Assembly: GCA_022798035.1 (NCBI GenBank)
Contig: JAAWLS010000059.1
Coordinates: forward strand, 1 to 10,140
Origin: Lachnospiraceae bacterium
GTDB taxonomy: Bacteria; Bacillota; Clostridia; Lachnospirales; Lachnospiraceae
Length of the DNA: 10,140 nt
Direction: 5' to 3'
The notes below the pieces were generated by a model, which worked only from the letters and a program-made list of their open reading frames with translations, searched no databases and had not been told where the DNA came from. Made by a program: the position numbers and the translations under genes. Position 1 is the stretch's first letter, and every line of letters starts with the position of its first letter. Shown here one piece after another: positions 1 to 6,035 of the stretch.

Positions 1-77
1 GACAAGAAAGAATCCTGCTTTGCAGGATTCTCCGCCTGCGGCGGGTCGCTTTGCGACAGATTTCATATCCGCCGCAG
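1..77. repeat. Cluster of short perfect hairpins at the left edge
   Basis: Three hairpins with 3-nt loops lie one after another: a 9-bp stem (10-18 with 22-30, loop TTT), a 5-bp GC stem (32-36 with 40-44, loop TGC) and a 5-bp stem (45-49 with 53-57, loop TTT). An alternative 9-bp GC-rich stem pairs 36-44 with 69-77 and encloses the third hairpin. The minus strand has an ATG at 66 that stays open to the edge, but the sequence is palindromic and has no good ribosome binding site, so I do not call a gene. In the minus direction the segment lies between the T-box terminator and the unseen target gene. Its role is unknown; it could be a REP-like element or an RNA-processing or stability structure. 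Confidence 0.6.
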
Positions 78-150
78 TGCGATAAGAGCTTTTTTATTCT
101 ATAGGAAATCACTTTCACGCGTTAGCGTGACAAGGTCTTTCCTATAAAAC
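73..150. repeat. Dispersed palindromic repeat, copy A
   Basis: An inverted pair TATAGGAAA (100-108) and TTTCCTATA (138-146) encloses a 6-bp hairpin, TCACGC-GTTA-GCGTGA (115-130). The 37-bp core at 110-146 matches 4562-4598 at 30 of 37 positions in the same orientation. The left arm also resembles the arm of the palindrome at 10099-10140. No coding capacity is visible. It lies between the T-box terminator and its downstream gene, so it would be in that gene's leader RNA. It has the appearance of a MITE or REP-like intergenic repeat, but no transposase or target duplication is visible. Confidence 0.65.
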
Positions 151-183
151 AAAAAAACCGTCTCAAGCGTTAGCTTGAGACGG
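151..183 (-). terminator. Intrinsic terminator of the T-box leader
   Basis: On the minus strand an 11-bp perfect stem, CCGTCTCAAGC (183-173) with GCTTGAGACGG (168-158), has a 4-nt loop and is followed by seven T (157-151). The 5' arm contains the CGUCUCAA stretch that the antiterminator also uses, so the two structures are mutually exclusive, as expected for a T-box. It should also end transcripts reading through from sigH. Confidence 0.95.
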
Positions 184-418
184 TAATAAATTCTTATTAT
201 CGCGGTACCACTCAAATTGACAGAATTGTCCTCTCTTTCATGTACTATCATACATGCCGAATTGATAACGGGCTCGGTTCCCGGCAGCGCCTACTCTTGT
301 TCAGGCTGCCCTCAAAAGTCCATTCCATTCAGGTCTCCATACTGTAATCCCACCATATACAGCTCTCTGAAATTTCAACCAGAACTTACTACTCTTTTTC
401 ATCGGTTTATTCTATGTG
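151..418 (-). promoter_or_regulatory. T-box riboswitch, specifier UGG (Trp)
   Basis: This is a tRNA-sensing leader, read on the minus strand, that controls a gene beyond the left edge. Stem I has the AGUA-type specifier loop: a lower helix AAAAG/CUUUU, then on the 3' side GAA (325-323), the specifier UGG (322-320) and a conserved A (319). This is the same layout as well-studied glycine T-boxes, where GAA-codon-A precedes the lower helix. Further on, a GUUAUC element (about 269-264) precedes the T-box core GAGUGGUACCGCG (213-201). The antiterminator can form from UUGAG (215-211) with CUCAA (179-175) and GCG (203-201) with CGU, leaving the usual 7-nt UGGUACC bulge. The competing terminator follows. 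UGG predicts tRNA-Trp, hence trpS or a tryptophan synthesis or transport gene. The bulge base U would favour an A73 tRNA, whereas bacterial tRNA-Trp normally has G73. The class call is firm; the amino acid call is good but not proven. Confidence 0.96.
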
Positions 419-424
419 TGTTAT

Positions 425-453
425 ACTCTACTACAATAAAACGTTAATGTCAA
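425..453 (-). promoter_or_regulatory. Promoter of the T-box leader
   Basis: A consensus -35 TTGACA (453-448) is followed after 17 bp by TAGAGT (430-425), a 4 of 6 match to TATAAT. A TATAAC a few bases further on is an alternative -10 at poorer spacing. The start of transcription would fall near 418, just before stem I. The promoter begins about 12 bp after the sigH stop, with no terminator between. Confidence 0.75.
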
Positions 454-465
454 GAACTATTTTCA

Positions 466-1071
466 CTATTTTTCCGCAAATTTTCCCCGAATGCGCTGGA
501 GGGCATTGTCCACTGTCTTGGGCTCTTTCTCCAATACGGCGGCAATCTGCCTGTAGTTCATCCCTCCCAGATAAAATCCCAGCACCTGCCGTTCCAAAGA
601 ACTCAGGTTATGCTCCATCTTTTCCTGAATGGCTCTCACATTTTCTCTGTCAATCAAAAGCTGCTCTGGGTCAGCATTTTCAAAAGATTTCTGAAAATCC
701 AAAAATGTCTCGGTGCCGTCCTCTCCCACTTCTGCATTCAATGAAACATAGCTGTTTAAAGGCTGATGTTTCTTCCTCTGAGAAGATTCCACTGCATGAT
801 AAATCTGCCTGGTAATACAGATGTCTGCAAAGTGAAAAAAAGAAACGTCTTTCTCTTTCCGATAATCCCGGATTGCCTTGAAAAGCCCAATCATTCCTTC
901 CTGAATCAGGTCGTCGGTATCTCCGCCTATTAAAAACATGGCATTGGCCCGTTTGCGCACCAGATACTTATATTTTTCCATAATATAATCCATAATATCC
1001 GGCTGGCCGTTTCTCAGCTCTTCAATTAGCATTTCATCTGTCTGATTTTTATACTCCGTATTTCTCTGCAC
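466..1071 (-). CDS. sigH: RNA polymerase sporulation sigma factor SigH
   Basis: Sigma-70 family factor (201 aa) that directs core RNA polymerase to early stationary-phase and sporulation-entry promoters in Firmicutes. Region 2.2, which contacts core polymerase, is visible around residues 54-70 (DLIQEGMIGLFKAIRDY). Regions 2.3-2.4, for melting and -10 recognition, lie around 81-102 (FADICITRQI...), and the region 4.2 helix-turn-helix for the -35 around 171-197 (NYRQIAAVL...TVDNALQRIRGK). The PLNSYVSL motif after region 2.4 is typical of SigH. The start is GTG at 1071 with AAAGGA seven bases upstream. It is the last gene of the cysE cluster, 109 bp after rlmB. In Bacillus subtilis yacP lies between rlmB and sigH; here it is absent. 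No terminator follows before the T-box promoter. Family assignment is secure; SigH rather than another group-3 factor rests on motif and gene order. Confidence 0.95.
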   Translation of the reverse strand: MQRNTEYKNQTDEMLIEELRNGQPDIMDYIMEKYKYLVRKRANAMFLIGGDTDDLIQEGMIGLFKAIRDYRKEKDVSFFHFADICITRQIYHAVESSQRKKHQPLNSYVSLNAEVGEDGTETFLDFQKSFENADPEQLLIDRENVRAIQEKMEHNLSSLERQVLGFYLGGMNYRQIAAVLEKEPKTVDNALQRIRGKFAEK

Positions 1072-1147
1072 TTGTTTTTCCTTTCAAAACTATCCCAGAC
1101 GCCAATAGCTCTGTAAATTGGCCGTCCAGATATTGCCCGCATTTCAA

Positions 1148-1160
1148 ATTGCTTCGCAAT
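1148..1160. repeat. Small hairpin ATTGC-TTC-GCAAT in the rlmB-sigH gap
   Basis: A 5-bp perfect stem with a 3-nt loop, inside the 109-bp gap between sigH and rlmB. The exact reverse complement of this 13-mer occurs at 10055-10067. It has no T tract, so it is not an intrinsic terminator. Nothing else convincing is visible in the gap apart from the sigH ribosome binding site. Confidence 0.5.
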
Positions 1161-1180
1161 CGGCGGACAGACAGACAACT

Positions 1181-1918
1181 TTACATTCTCTGCCGTACAA
1201 TCTCATAGGCCAGGACACCGGCTGCCACAGAAGCATTCAGCGAGTCAATTTCCCCTGCCATGGGAATTGCCGCGGTAAAATCACAGTTTTCTTTTACCAA
1301 TTTGCTGACTCCTTCTCCTTCGCTTCCAATTACCAGCCCAATGGGGCCTTTCAAATCCAGTTCATACATGACTGTTCCGTCCATATCAGCACAGACAAAC
1401 CACATTCCCTTTTCTTTTAATTCTTTTATGGTGTTGGAAAGATTCGTCACCTTGGCCACCGGCGTATAGTTGATGGCTCCGGCAGAAGTTTTTGCCACAG
1501 TGGCTGTCAATCCAACCGCCCGCCGTTTTGGAATAATAACTCCATGGGCGCCTGCCAGATTGGCTGTACGGATAATCGCTCCCAGATTATGCGGGTCCTC
1601 AATGTTATCTAAAAGTATCAAAAAAGGCGGCTCTCCTTTTTCCTCTGCAAGTTTTAACATATCCTCCACTTCCGCGTATTTATAAGCGGCCGCAAAGGCA
1701 ATCACCCCCTGGTGCTTTTTCGTCTCAGAAAGCTGGTCCAGTCTCTCTTTGGTGACAAAATTGACAATGGTATCGTGTTTTCTGGCTTCCCTGGTAATAG
1801 AGCGCACCGGCCCATCCTGGCATCCCTCCAAAATGAACAGTTTGTCTATGGTTTTTCCGGAGCGAAATGCCTCTAACACCGCATTTCTCCCCTCAATTGT
1901 TAATTCTTCGTATCGCAT
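1181..1918 (-). CDS. rlmB: 23S rRNA (guanosine-2'-O-)-methyltransferase RlmB
   Basis: SpoU-family (SPOUT, trefoil-knot) methyltransferase that uses S-adenosylmethionine; RlmB methylates the 2'-O of a conserved guanosine of 23S rRNA (G2251 in E. coli). From the chosen ATG it has 245 aa. A small N-terminal substrate-binding domain (about 1-80, with HQGVIAF near 69-75) precedes the catalytic domain. The three SpoU motifs are clear: DNIEDPHNLGAIIRTA (104-119), LVIGSEGEGVSKLV (195-208) and IPMAGEIDSLNASVAAG (218-234). I chose ATG 1918 over the in-frame TTG at 1939 because GAGGG lies five bases upstream and the family begins close to the EGRNAV segment. It sits between mrnC and sigH in the usual Firmicutes cluster. 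TrmH-like paralogues share the fold, but context and motif 3 favour RlmB. Confidence 0.94.
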   Translation of the reverse strand: MRYEELTIEGRNAVLEAFRSGKTIDKLFILEGCQDGPVRSITREARKHDTIVNFVTKERLDQLSETKKHQGVIAFAAAYKYAEVEDMLKLAEEKGEPPFLILLDNIEDPHNLGAIIRTANLAGAHGVIIPKRRAVGLTATVAKTSAGAINYTPVAKVTNLSNTIKELKEKGMWFVCADMDGTVMYELDLKGPIGLVIGSEGEGVSKLVKENCDFTAAIPMAGEIDSLNASVAAGVLAYEIVRQRM

Positions 1919-1965
1919 TCTTTCCCTCTCTAAATACAAGGTCCCGGAGGAAATCGTTCCCTTTT

Positions 1966-1994
1966 CCCTGACAGCCTCCTGCGCTGTGTCAGGG
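1966..1994 (-). other. Stem-loop at the mrnC-rlmB junction
   Basis: On the minus strand CCCTGACA (1994-1987) pairs with TGTCAGGG (1973-1966), an 8-bp perfect stem with a 13-nt loop. The mrnC stop codon lies in the first arm, and the loop carries AGGAGG (1980-1975), which has no start codon nearby. No T tract follows, so it is not a classical terminator. It may tune mRNA stability or coupling, or serve as a processing site; this is inference. Confidence 0.45.
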
Positions 1995-2423
1995 ATTTTC
2001 CTCCATCTTATCCAAACCCTTTAAAATCAATTCCATCATCCGCTCCAAATCATTTTCCAGATAAAGATATCCCATCAGCGCCTCAAATCCAGTGGCCTGA
2101 CGGTAATCTGCCACTGTGGCATTTTTCGCCATAGTAAAGGACTTTGCATTCCTTCCCCGTTTATAGACGGCATGTTCCTTTTCCGTCAGTTCAGGAAGCA
2201 GTTTTTGAATCATTTCTGCCTGAGAATGGGCCTTCACCAGATGGCTGGCTCTTTTATGGAGCGCATTCACCCTGGCATTCCCCTTCCCTACAATCACGGA
2301 GCGGATAATTAAGTCGTAAATGGCATCTCCGATATAAGCCAGTACCAAGGGGGAATAATTGCGGATATCCCCCTGCTCTATCCCGAACTTCTCTAAAATA
2401 TATGCATTTATGCCCTTTTCCAT
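1989..2423 (-). CDS. mrnC: Mini-ribonuclease 3 (Mini-III)
   Basis: Dimeric RNase III-like enzyme without a double-stranded RNA-binding domain; in Bacillus subtilis it trims the ends of 23S rRNA precursor. At 144 aa it has the family's usual size. The catalytic signature LAYIGDAIYDL lies at 28-38, with D33 the likely catalytic aspartate. Other conserved parts are ALHKRASHLVKAHSQA (54-69), the basic RGRNAKS segment (89-95) and TGFEALMGYLYL (111-122), whose E114 should bind metal. The ATG at 2423 has GAAGGGG just upstream and overlaps the cysS stop by 16 bp, implying translational coupling to cysS. The rlmB ATG lies 70 bp downstream of its stop. Adjacent 23S rRNA processing and methylation genes support the call. 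Confidence 0.95.
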   Translation of the reverse strand: MEKGINAYILEKFGIEQGDIRNYSPLVLAYIGDAIYDLIIRSVIVGKGNARVNALHKRASHLVKAHSQAEMIQKLLPELTEKEHAVYKRGRNAKSFTMAKNATVADYRQATGFEALMGYLYLENDLERMMELILKGLDKMEENP

Positions 2424-3814
2424 TTTACCCCTTCTCTGGTATCTTCCAAAACGATTCCTTTCTCCAGCAAAAGCCCTCGAATCTCATCGGCTCTGGCAAA
2501 ATTTTTCTCTTTGCGGGCAGCCTGACGCTCCGAAATCAGATTTTCGATTTCTTCGTCTAAAATTTCCTCTTTCTTTTCCAAAATAATGCCCAGAATGTCG
2601 CATAACAGTTTCATTCTCTGGTACAATTTGTCCAGGAGTTCCTTGGAACTGGACTCATTTACCTCCGTATTGACATATTTCACCAGCTCAAATACGGCTG
2701 AAATGCCATCTGCTGTGTTGAAATCATCATCCATGGCCGTCTCAAATTTTGTCACGAACTCATCTGTATGCCTCCAGATTTCCGTCTCCTGTTCCGTCAT
2801 CTGTTCCTGTTTTGCATTTTTCCATAAATGCTGCAGATTTTCCGCCCCATTGCGGATTCTGTTCAGGCTGTTTTTAGCCGCCTCCATCAATTCCTCACTG
2901 AAATTTAAGGGGCTTCTGTAATGGGCGCTCAGCATGAAAAAGCGCAATATCTGAAGGTCATATTTCTCACCGATTTCCCGGACTGTAAAAAAGTTTCCCA
3001 AAGACTTGGACATTTTTTTGTGGTCGATATTCAAAAATCCATTGTGGAGCCAATATTTGGCAAACATTCTGCCGTTGCATGCCTCACTCTGGGCAATCTC
3101 ATTTTCATGGTGGGGGAAAATTAAATCTTCTCCTCCCGCATGTATGTCAATCTCGTCTCCCAAATATTTTTTGGACATGACAGAACACTCAATATGCCAT
3201 CCCGGCCTTCCCTGGCACCATTCAGACTCCCAGAAAGGCTCTCCCTCTTTTTTGGGTTTCCACAGCACAAAGTCAAGGGAATCCTCTTTCTCCTCTCCGG
3301 TTACTTTGATATCCCTGTGGCCCGCCTGCAGGTCATCCAGGTTTTTGTGAGATAATTTTCCGTATTCTTTGAATTTTCTGGTGCGGAAATACACAGTTCC
3401 ATCTGCCACCGGATAAGCATAACCTTTTTCAATCAAGGACGAAATCATCTCCAGCATTCCGCCAATCTCCTCCGTAGCCAGCGGATGTGTGGTTGCCGGC
3501 TTCACATTCATAGCGGCCATATCTTTTTTACATTCTGCAATATAACGCTGAGAAATCTCCTGGGCCGAGACGCCTTCCTCCATCGCCTTTTTGATAATCT
3601 TGTCATCCACATCCGTGAAATTTGACACGAAATTCACTTCATATCCCTTGTATTCCATATAGCGTCTCACTGTGTCAAACACAATCATAGGTCTTGCGTT
3701 GCCAATGTGAATCAGATTGTACACGGTAGGCCCGCACACATACATTTTTACCTTTCCTTCTTCCAAAGGAATAAATTCTTCTTTTTGTCTGCTGAGAGTA
3801 TTGTATACTTTCAT
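2408..3814 (-). CDS. cysS: Cysteinyl-tRNA synthetase
   Basis: Class I aminoacyl-tRNA synthetase that joins cysteine to tRNA-Cys using ATP, in the cytoplasm. It has 468 aa, normal for the family. The HIGH-type signature is HIGN at 36-39 and the KMSKS loop is at 267-271. The zinc site that selects cysteine is intact by alignment: C27, C210, H235 and E239, in YVCGPTVYN, HIECSVMSKK and FPHHENE. The Rossmann catalytic domain is followed by a helical DALR-type tRNA-binding region and a charged C-terminal end (EARKEKNFARADEIR-like). The ATG at 3814 has AGGAGG, which overlaps the cysE stop, so the pair is tightly coupled with a 9-bp gap. Pairing with cysE links supply and use of cysteine, as in Bacillus. 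Confidence 0.98.
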   Translation of the reverse strand: MKVYNTLSRQKEEFIPLEEGKVKMYVCGPTVYNLIHIGNARPMIVFDTVRRYMEYKGYEVNFVSNFTDVDDKIIKKAMEEGVSAQEISQRYIAECKKDMAAMNVKPATTHPLATEEIGGMLEMISSLIEKGYAYPVADGTVYFRTRKFKEYGKLSHKNLDDLQAGHRDIKVTGEEKEDSLDFVLWKPKKEGEPFWESEWCQGRPGWHIECSVMSKKYLGDEIDIHAGGEDLIFPHHENEIAQSEACNGRMFAKYWLHNGFLNIDHKKMSKSLGNFFTVREIGEKYDLQILRFFMLSAHYRSPLNFSEELMEAAKNSLNRIRNGAENLQHLWKNAKQEQMTEQETEIWRHTDEFVTKFETAMDDDFNTADGISAVFELVKYVNTEVNESSSKELLDKLYQRMKLLCDILGIILEKKEEILDEEIENLISERQAARKEKNFARADEIRGLLLEKGIVLEDTREGVKWKRA

Positions 3815-3823
3815 AAGTTCCTC

Positions 3824-4504
3824 CTAACTTTTTCTTTCTTTTTTATCCTGTAATTCCCTGATGGCATTTTCCAAATCAATAATTTTATTGCAGAGAGCGG
3901 AATTTTCATGCTGTAACACGGTAATATCCTCCATCACAGGGTCCGGCAGATGGATTTGGTCCATGTCGCTCCTTGGAACCTTGATATTATCCCGCTTTAC
4001 AATTCTGCCCGGCACTCCCACCACAGTACAGTTGGGCGGAACCTCTTCTAACACTACGCTTCCCGCTCCAATTTTGCTGTTCTCTCCAATGGTAAAGGAG
4101 CCGATAATTTTGGCTCCGGCACTGACCATAACATTATCGCACAAGGTGGGATGACGCTTGCCCGTCTCTTTTCCCGTACCTCCCAAGGTAACTCCCTGGT
4201 AAATTGTCACGTTATCTCCGATAATTGCCGTCTCTCCAATAATCACACCGCTCCCATGGTCAATAAAAAATCCTTTTCCTATGACGGCTCCAGGGTGAAT
4301 CTCTATTCCCGTTCTTCTGGCAGCCTTCTGAGAAATTTTTCTGGCCCGGAAATAATGGCCTTTCAAATACTGTCTGTGGGCCTTGCGATAGCTGAGCATT
4401 ACGCGGAAACTGGGATATAGCAGCACCTCCAGCGGAGATTTGATTGCCGGGTCCCGTTCTTTTATCACTTCAAATTCTTCTTTTACATGTTTCCAAAATC
4501 CCAT
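3824..4504 (-). CDS. cysE: Serine O-acetyltransferase
   Basis: Transfers acetyl from acetyl-CoA to L-serine, giving O-acetylserine, the acceptor for sulfide in cysteine synthesis. From the chosen ATG it has 226 aa, near the short Bacillus form. A helical N-terminal domain (1-60) precedes a left-handed beta-helix of hexapeptide repeats (about 66-165). Likely catalytic residues are D82 and H83 in FIDHGSGVIIGE and H118 in GKRHPT; GVTLGGTGKE (105-114) is the acetyl-CoA and serine region. LPDPV (186-190) and a charged tail with coiled-coil character follow. An in-frame GTG at 4570 would add 22 residues, but these come from a dispersed repeat and do not resemble the family. ATG 4504 aligns with Bacillus CysE and has AAAGGAG about 12 bases upstream and a nearer GGAGA. 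It is first gene of the cysE-cysS-mrnC-rlmB-sigH run. Confidence 0.96.
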   Translation of the reverse strand: MGFWKHVKEEFEVIKERDPAIKSPLEVLLYPSFRVMLSYRKAHRQYLKGHYFRARKISQKAARRTGIEIHPGAVIGKGFFIDHGSGVIIGETAIIGDNVTIYQGVTLGGTGKETGKRHPTLCDNVMVSAGAKIIGSFTIGENSKIGAGSVVLEEVPPNCTVVGVPGRIVKRDNIKVPRSDMDQIHLPDPVMEDITVLQHENSALCNKIIDLENAIRELQDKKERKS

Positions 4505-4537
4505 TCTCCGACTACGCTCCTTTCCTATTCGCACAAG

Positions 4538-4604
4538 CACACATATTATTTTGTTGAAAGACACTTTCACACTTCAGCGTAACAAGGCATTTTCTATAAT
4601 AGAA
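4538..4604. repeat. Dispersed palindromic repeat, copy B, in the cysE leader
   Basis: The core at 4562-4598 matches copy A (110-146) at 30 of 37 positions in the same orientation, sharing CACTTTCAC, AGCGT and ACAAGG blocks. The 11-mer CATATTATTTT at 4542-4552 is identical to 10090-10100 beside copy C. The end carries a small palindrome, TTCTATAATAGAA (4592-4604). It lies between the cysE promoter and cysE, so it is transcribed in the leader. The hairpin of copy A is partly decayed here. Other small stems in this 283-bp gap are 4622-4634 (5 bp, loop TTT) and 4666-4680 (6 bp, loop CGT). Confidence 0.65.
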
Positions 4605-4708
4605 TAATGAAGAAAACTCCATCTCATTTTGAGACGAAGCCATCCGCAGGTTTCTGCATAAATACTTCCTGCGTCAGGAAAACGATACTTTAATTACCAT
4701 TTCCTTAG

Positions 4709-4736
4709 TTTATGCAAAAACTTCTCATTTTGTCAA
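4709..4736 (-). promoter_or_regulatory. Probable promoter of the cysE-cysS-mrnC-rlmB-sigH cluster
   Basis: On the minus strand a perfect -35 TTGACA (4736-4731) is followed after 16 bp by CATAAA (4714-4709), 4 of 6 to TATAAT. Transcription would start near 4702, giving a leader of about 200 nt before cysE. The -35 box lies inside the downstream copy of the 42-bp tandem duplication; the other copy reads CTGACA. Confidence 0.6.
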
Positions 4737-4814
4737 TCTGTTTTCTACACCCATTCCCTCACATTCATCCGATTGTCAGTCTGTTTTCTACACCCATTCC
4801 CTCACATTCATCCG
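4730..4814. repeat. 42-bp tandem duplication at the end of the GNAT gene
   Basis: Positions 4730-4771 and 4773-4814 match at 41 of 42 bases with a period of 43. The only difference is 4736 (a) against 4779 (g). The right copy contains the last codons and TAG stop of the acetyltransferase gene (MNVREWV then stop); the left copy is a non-coding remnant just beyond the stop. Near identity implies a recent event. Confidence 0.95.
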
Positions 4815-5897
4815 GACTTCCTCCAGCAATTTGAGGCTCAGTTTTGATATATCCATTTCCAGCGGGATTTTTTCGTGGGAATCTGCAAAAATGCCTGTGC
4901 CGCTCTGCCTAAAAGCCGTCGAAACTTTCTCTATCCTGCCTCCCCTTTTGTCTATCTCAATCCAATAATGACCGTTGTTCTCCTCGATGATATCGTCTTT
5001 CACCTTTACCTGAAAAGCAAGAGGCGTCTCCCTTCTCAGAGTGGGAACAAAAGATTTCAGGCTGGTGACGCGCACCATCATTTGAAAGTCTCCCAGTGAT
5101 ATCTCACAATCCGGCAGAGCTTTTTGGCAGAGTGATTCCATTTCTTCCCGGCCGGCGTCAGAATCCAGCAGCAGTTCTTTCACCTCTGCACATCTTCTTC
5201 CCTCTGCCTTTGAGGCCGCCATAAGAGAGCCTTCCTCCATAGCAGGCTCCTCCTCGCAGATTTCCGTTCCGTATACCAGAATTCCATTGATTTTTCCTCG
5301 ATATTCAGACAACAGAATTCCGCCATTCTCCACTTCCGTCTCTTTCATGGCTCTCTGATAGTAAAAGTCATCTCTCTGAATATAAATATGACAATGCTTC
5401 GCCAGAATTTTATTGGAAAATTCTACCATATTCGAAATGTCCTCTGCCTTCGCACTCCGCCAGTTCCATTCTTCCGCGTTGCTTGGTTTCTCCACTGTTT
5501 TCTGACAAGGGGAAAATACAAATCCCTGGCTTTCGTAATAGGCGGCATCTGCAGGCAGTAAAAAGGTAAAGGGAATCTGTTTGTCCGCCATATCCTGCAG
5601 GGCCCGCTCCATCACCTTTCTCATCTTTCCCTGTCTGCGGTAAGCTGGATGAGTGGCTACTGCAACAATGTAGGGAATCTCCTGCTGACAGTCGTGGATA
5701 TGGATTTGATAGGGGTTCAGATGCATCATCACCTGAATGACTCCCTTTTCATTCTCCATCACAAGAATCTTGTTTTCCTTCGTTTTCCACGTATAGTAAT
5801 AGTCCACAAATTCCCTGGAATCTTCCGGAAAAGCAATCTCATACAGTTCTCTGGTTCTCTGGTTTTCTTCCTGCCCTAAATAACGCACTGTCTCCAT
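4788..5897 (-). CDS. GNAT-family N-acetyltransferase, Eis-like
   Basis: A 369-aa protein with an N-terminal GNAT acetyl-CoA-binding domain. The beta-4/alpha-3 motif is at 76-92 (YIVAVATHPAYRRQGKM), where RRQGKM is the pyrophosphate-binding loop. LLPADAAYYESQGF (113-126) resembles the aromatic and acidic end of the GNAT fold in Eis-type enzymes. The length, the less conserved central part and the C-terminal end (about 280-369, beta-rich, like the SCP2-like tail of Eis) suggest the three-part Eis architecture, but I cannot confirm this by eye. The substrate is unknown; Eis relatives acetylate amines including aminoglycosides, and no such role can be claimed here. ATG 5897 has only a modest ribosome binding site (AGGG eight bases upstream) within a tandem repeat. 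It follows ispF by 114 bp. Its 3' end is duplicated. Confidence 0.85.
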   Translation of the reverse strand: METVRYLGQEENQRTRELYEIAFPEDSREFVDYYYTWKTKENKILVMENEKGVIQVMMHLNPYQIHIHDCQQEIPYIVAVATHPAYRRQGKMRKVMERALQDMADKQIPFTFLLPADAAYYESQGFVFSPCQKTVEKPSNAEEWNWRSAKAEDISNMVEFSNKILAKHCHIYIQRDDFYYQRAMKETEVENGGILLSEYRGKINGILVYGTEICEEEPAMEEGSLMAASKAEGRRCAEVKELLLDSDAGREEMESLCQKALPDCEISLGDFQMMVRVTSLKSFVPTLRRETPLAFQVKVKDDIIEENNGHYWIEIDKRGGRIEKVSTAFRQSGTGIFADSHEKIPLEMDISKLSLKLLEEVRMNVREWV

Positions 5898-5900
5898 TTA

Positions 5901-6035
5901 TTCAGCCCTGTTCTTCCTGTTCTAAAAACATATCTCCATTCTCGGCCTTGTTCTTCTGTTCTAAAAACACATCTCTGTCTTCAGTCCTATTCTAAAAACA
6001 CATCTCTATTTTCAGCCCTGTTCTCTGAAACATCC
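5901..6035. repeat. Decayed tandem repeat across the ispF-GNAT junction
   Basis: About 3.5 copies of a 31-40-bp unit: 5901-5940, 5941-5979, 5980-6010 and a partial copy at 6011-6035. The plus-strand units share TTCAGCCCTGTTCT at the start and TTCTAAAAACA followed by TATCTCCATT-like ends; the third lacks about 8 bases. The unit contains the ispF stop (6012-6014) and ends in sequence resembling the GNAT start context (AATGGAGA on the minus strand). The whole gap between the two genes is therefore built from repeated junction sequence. Confidence 0.85.

Noticed and set aside
1..66. Minus-strand ATG at 66 open to the left edge as the start of the T-box target gene
   Set aside because: The frame runs through perfect hairpins, has no good ribosome binding site, and the peptide does not resemble a synthetase N-terminus.
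414..815. Plus-strand frame of 133 codons across the T-box promoter and sigH
   Set aside because: It is antisense to a clear sigma factor gene and to the leader promoter; no protein features.
1089..1117. Candidate sigH promoter TTTACA-17-GATAGT on the minus strand
   Set aside because: The transcript would start near 1082, inside the sigH ribosome binding site, so it could not give a well-translated mRNA.
4505..4570. Longer cysE from GTG 4570
   Set aside because: The extra 22 residues are encoded by the dispersed repeat and do not match the family; ATG 4504 aligns with Bacillus CysE.
5901..6035. Possible CRISPR array at the ispF-GNAT gap
   Set aside because: The units are contiguous, diverged and of unequal length, with no unique spacers; this is a tandem repeat.
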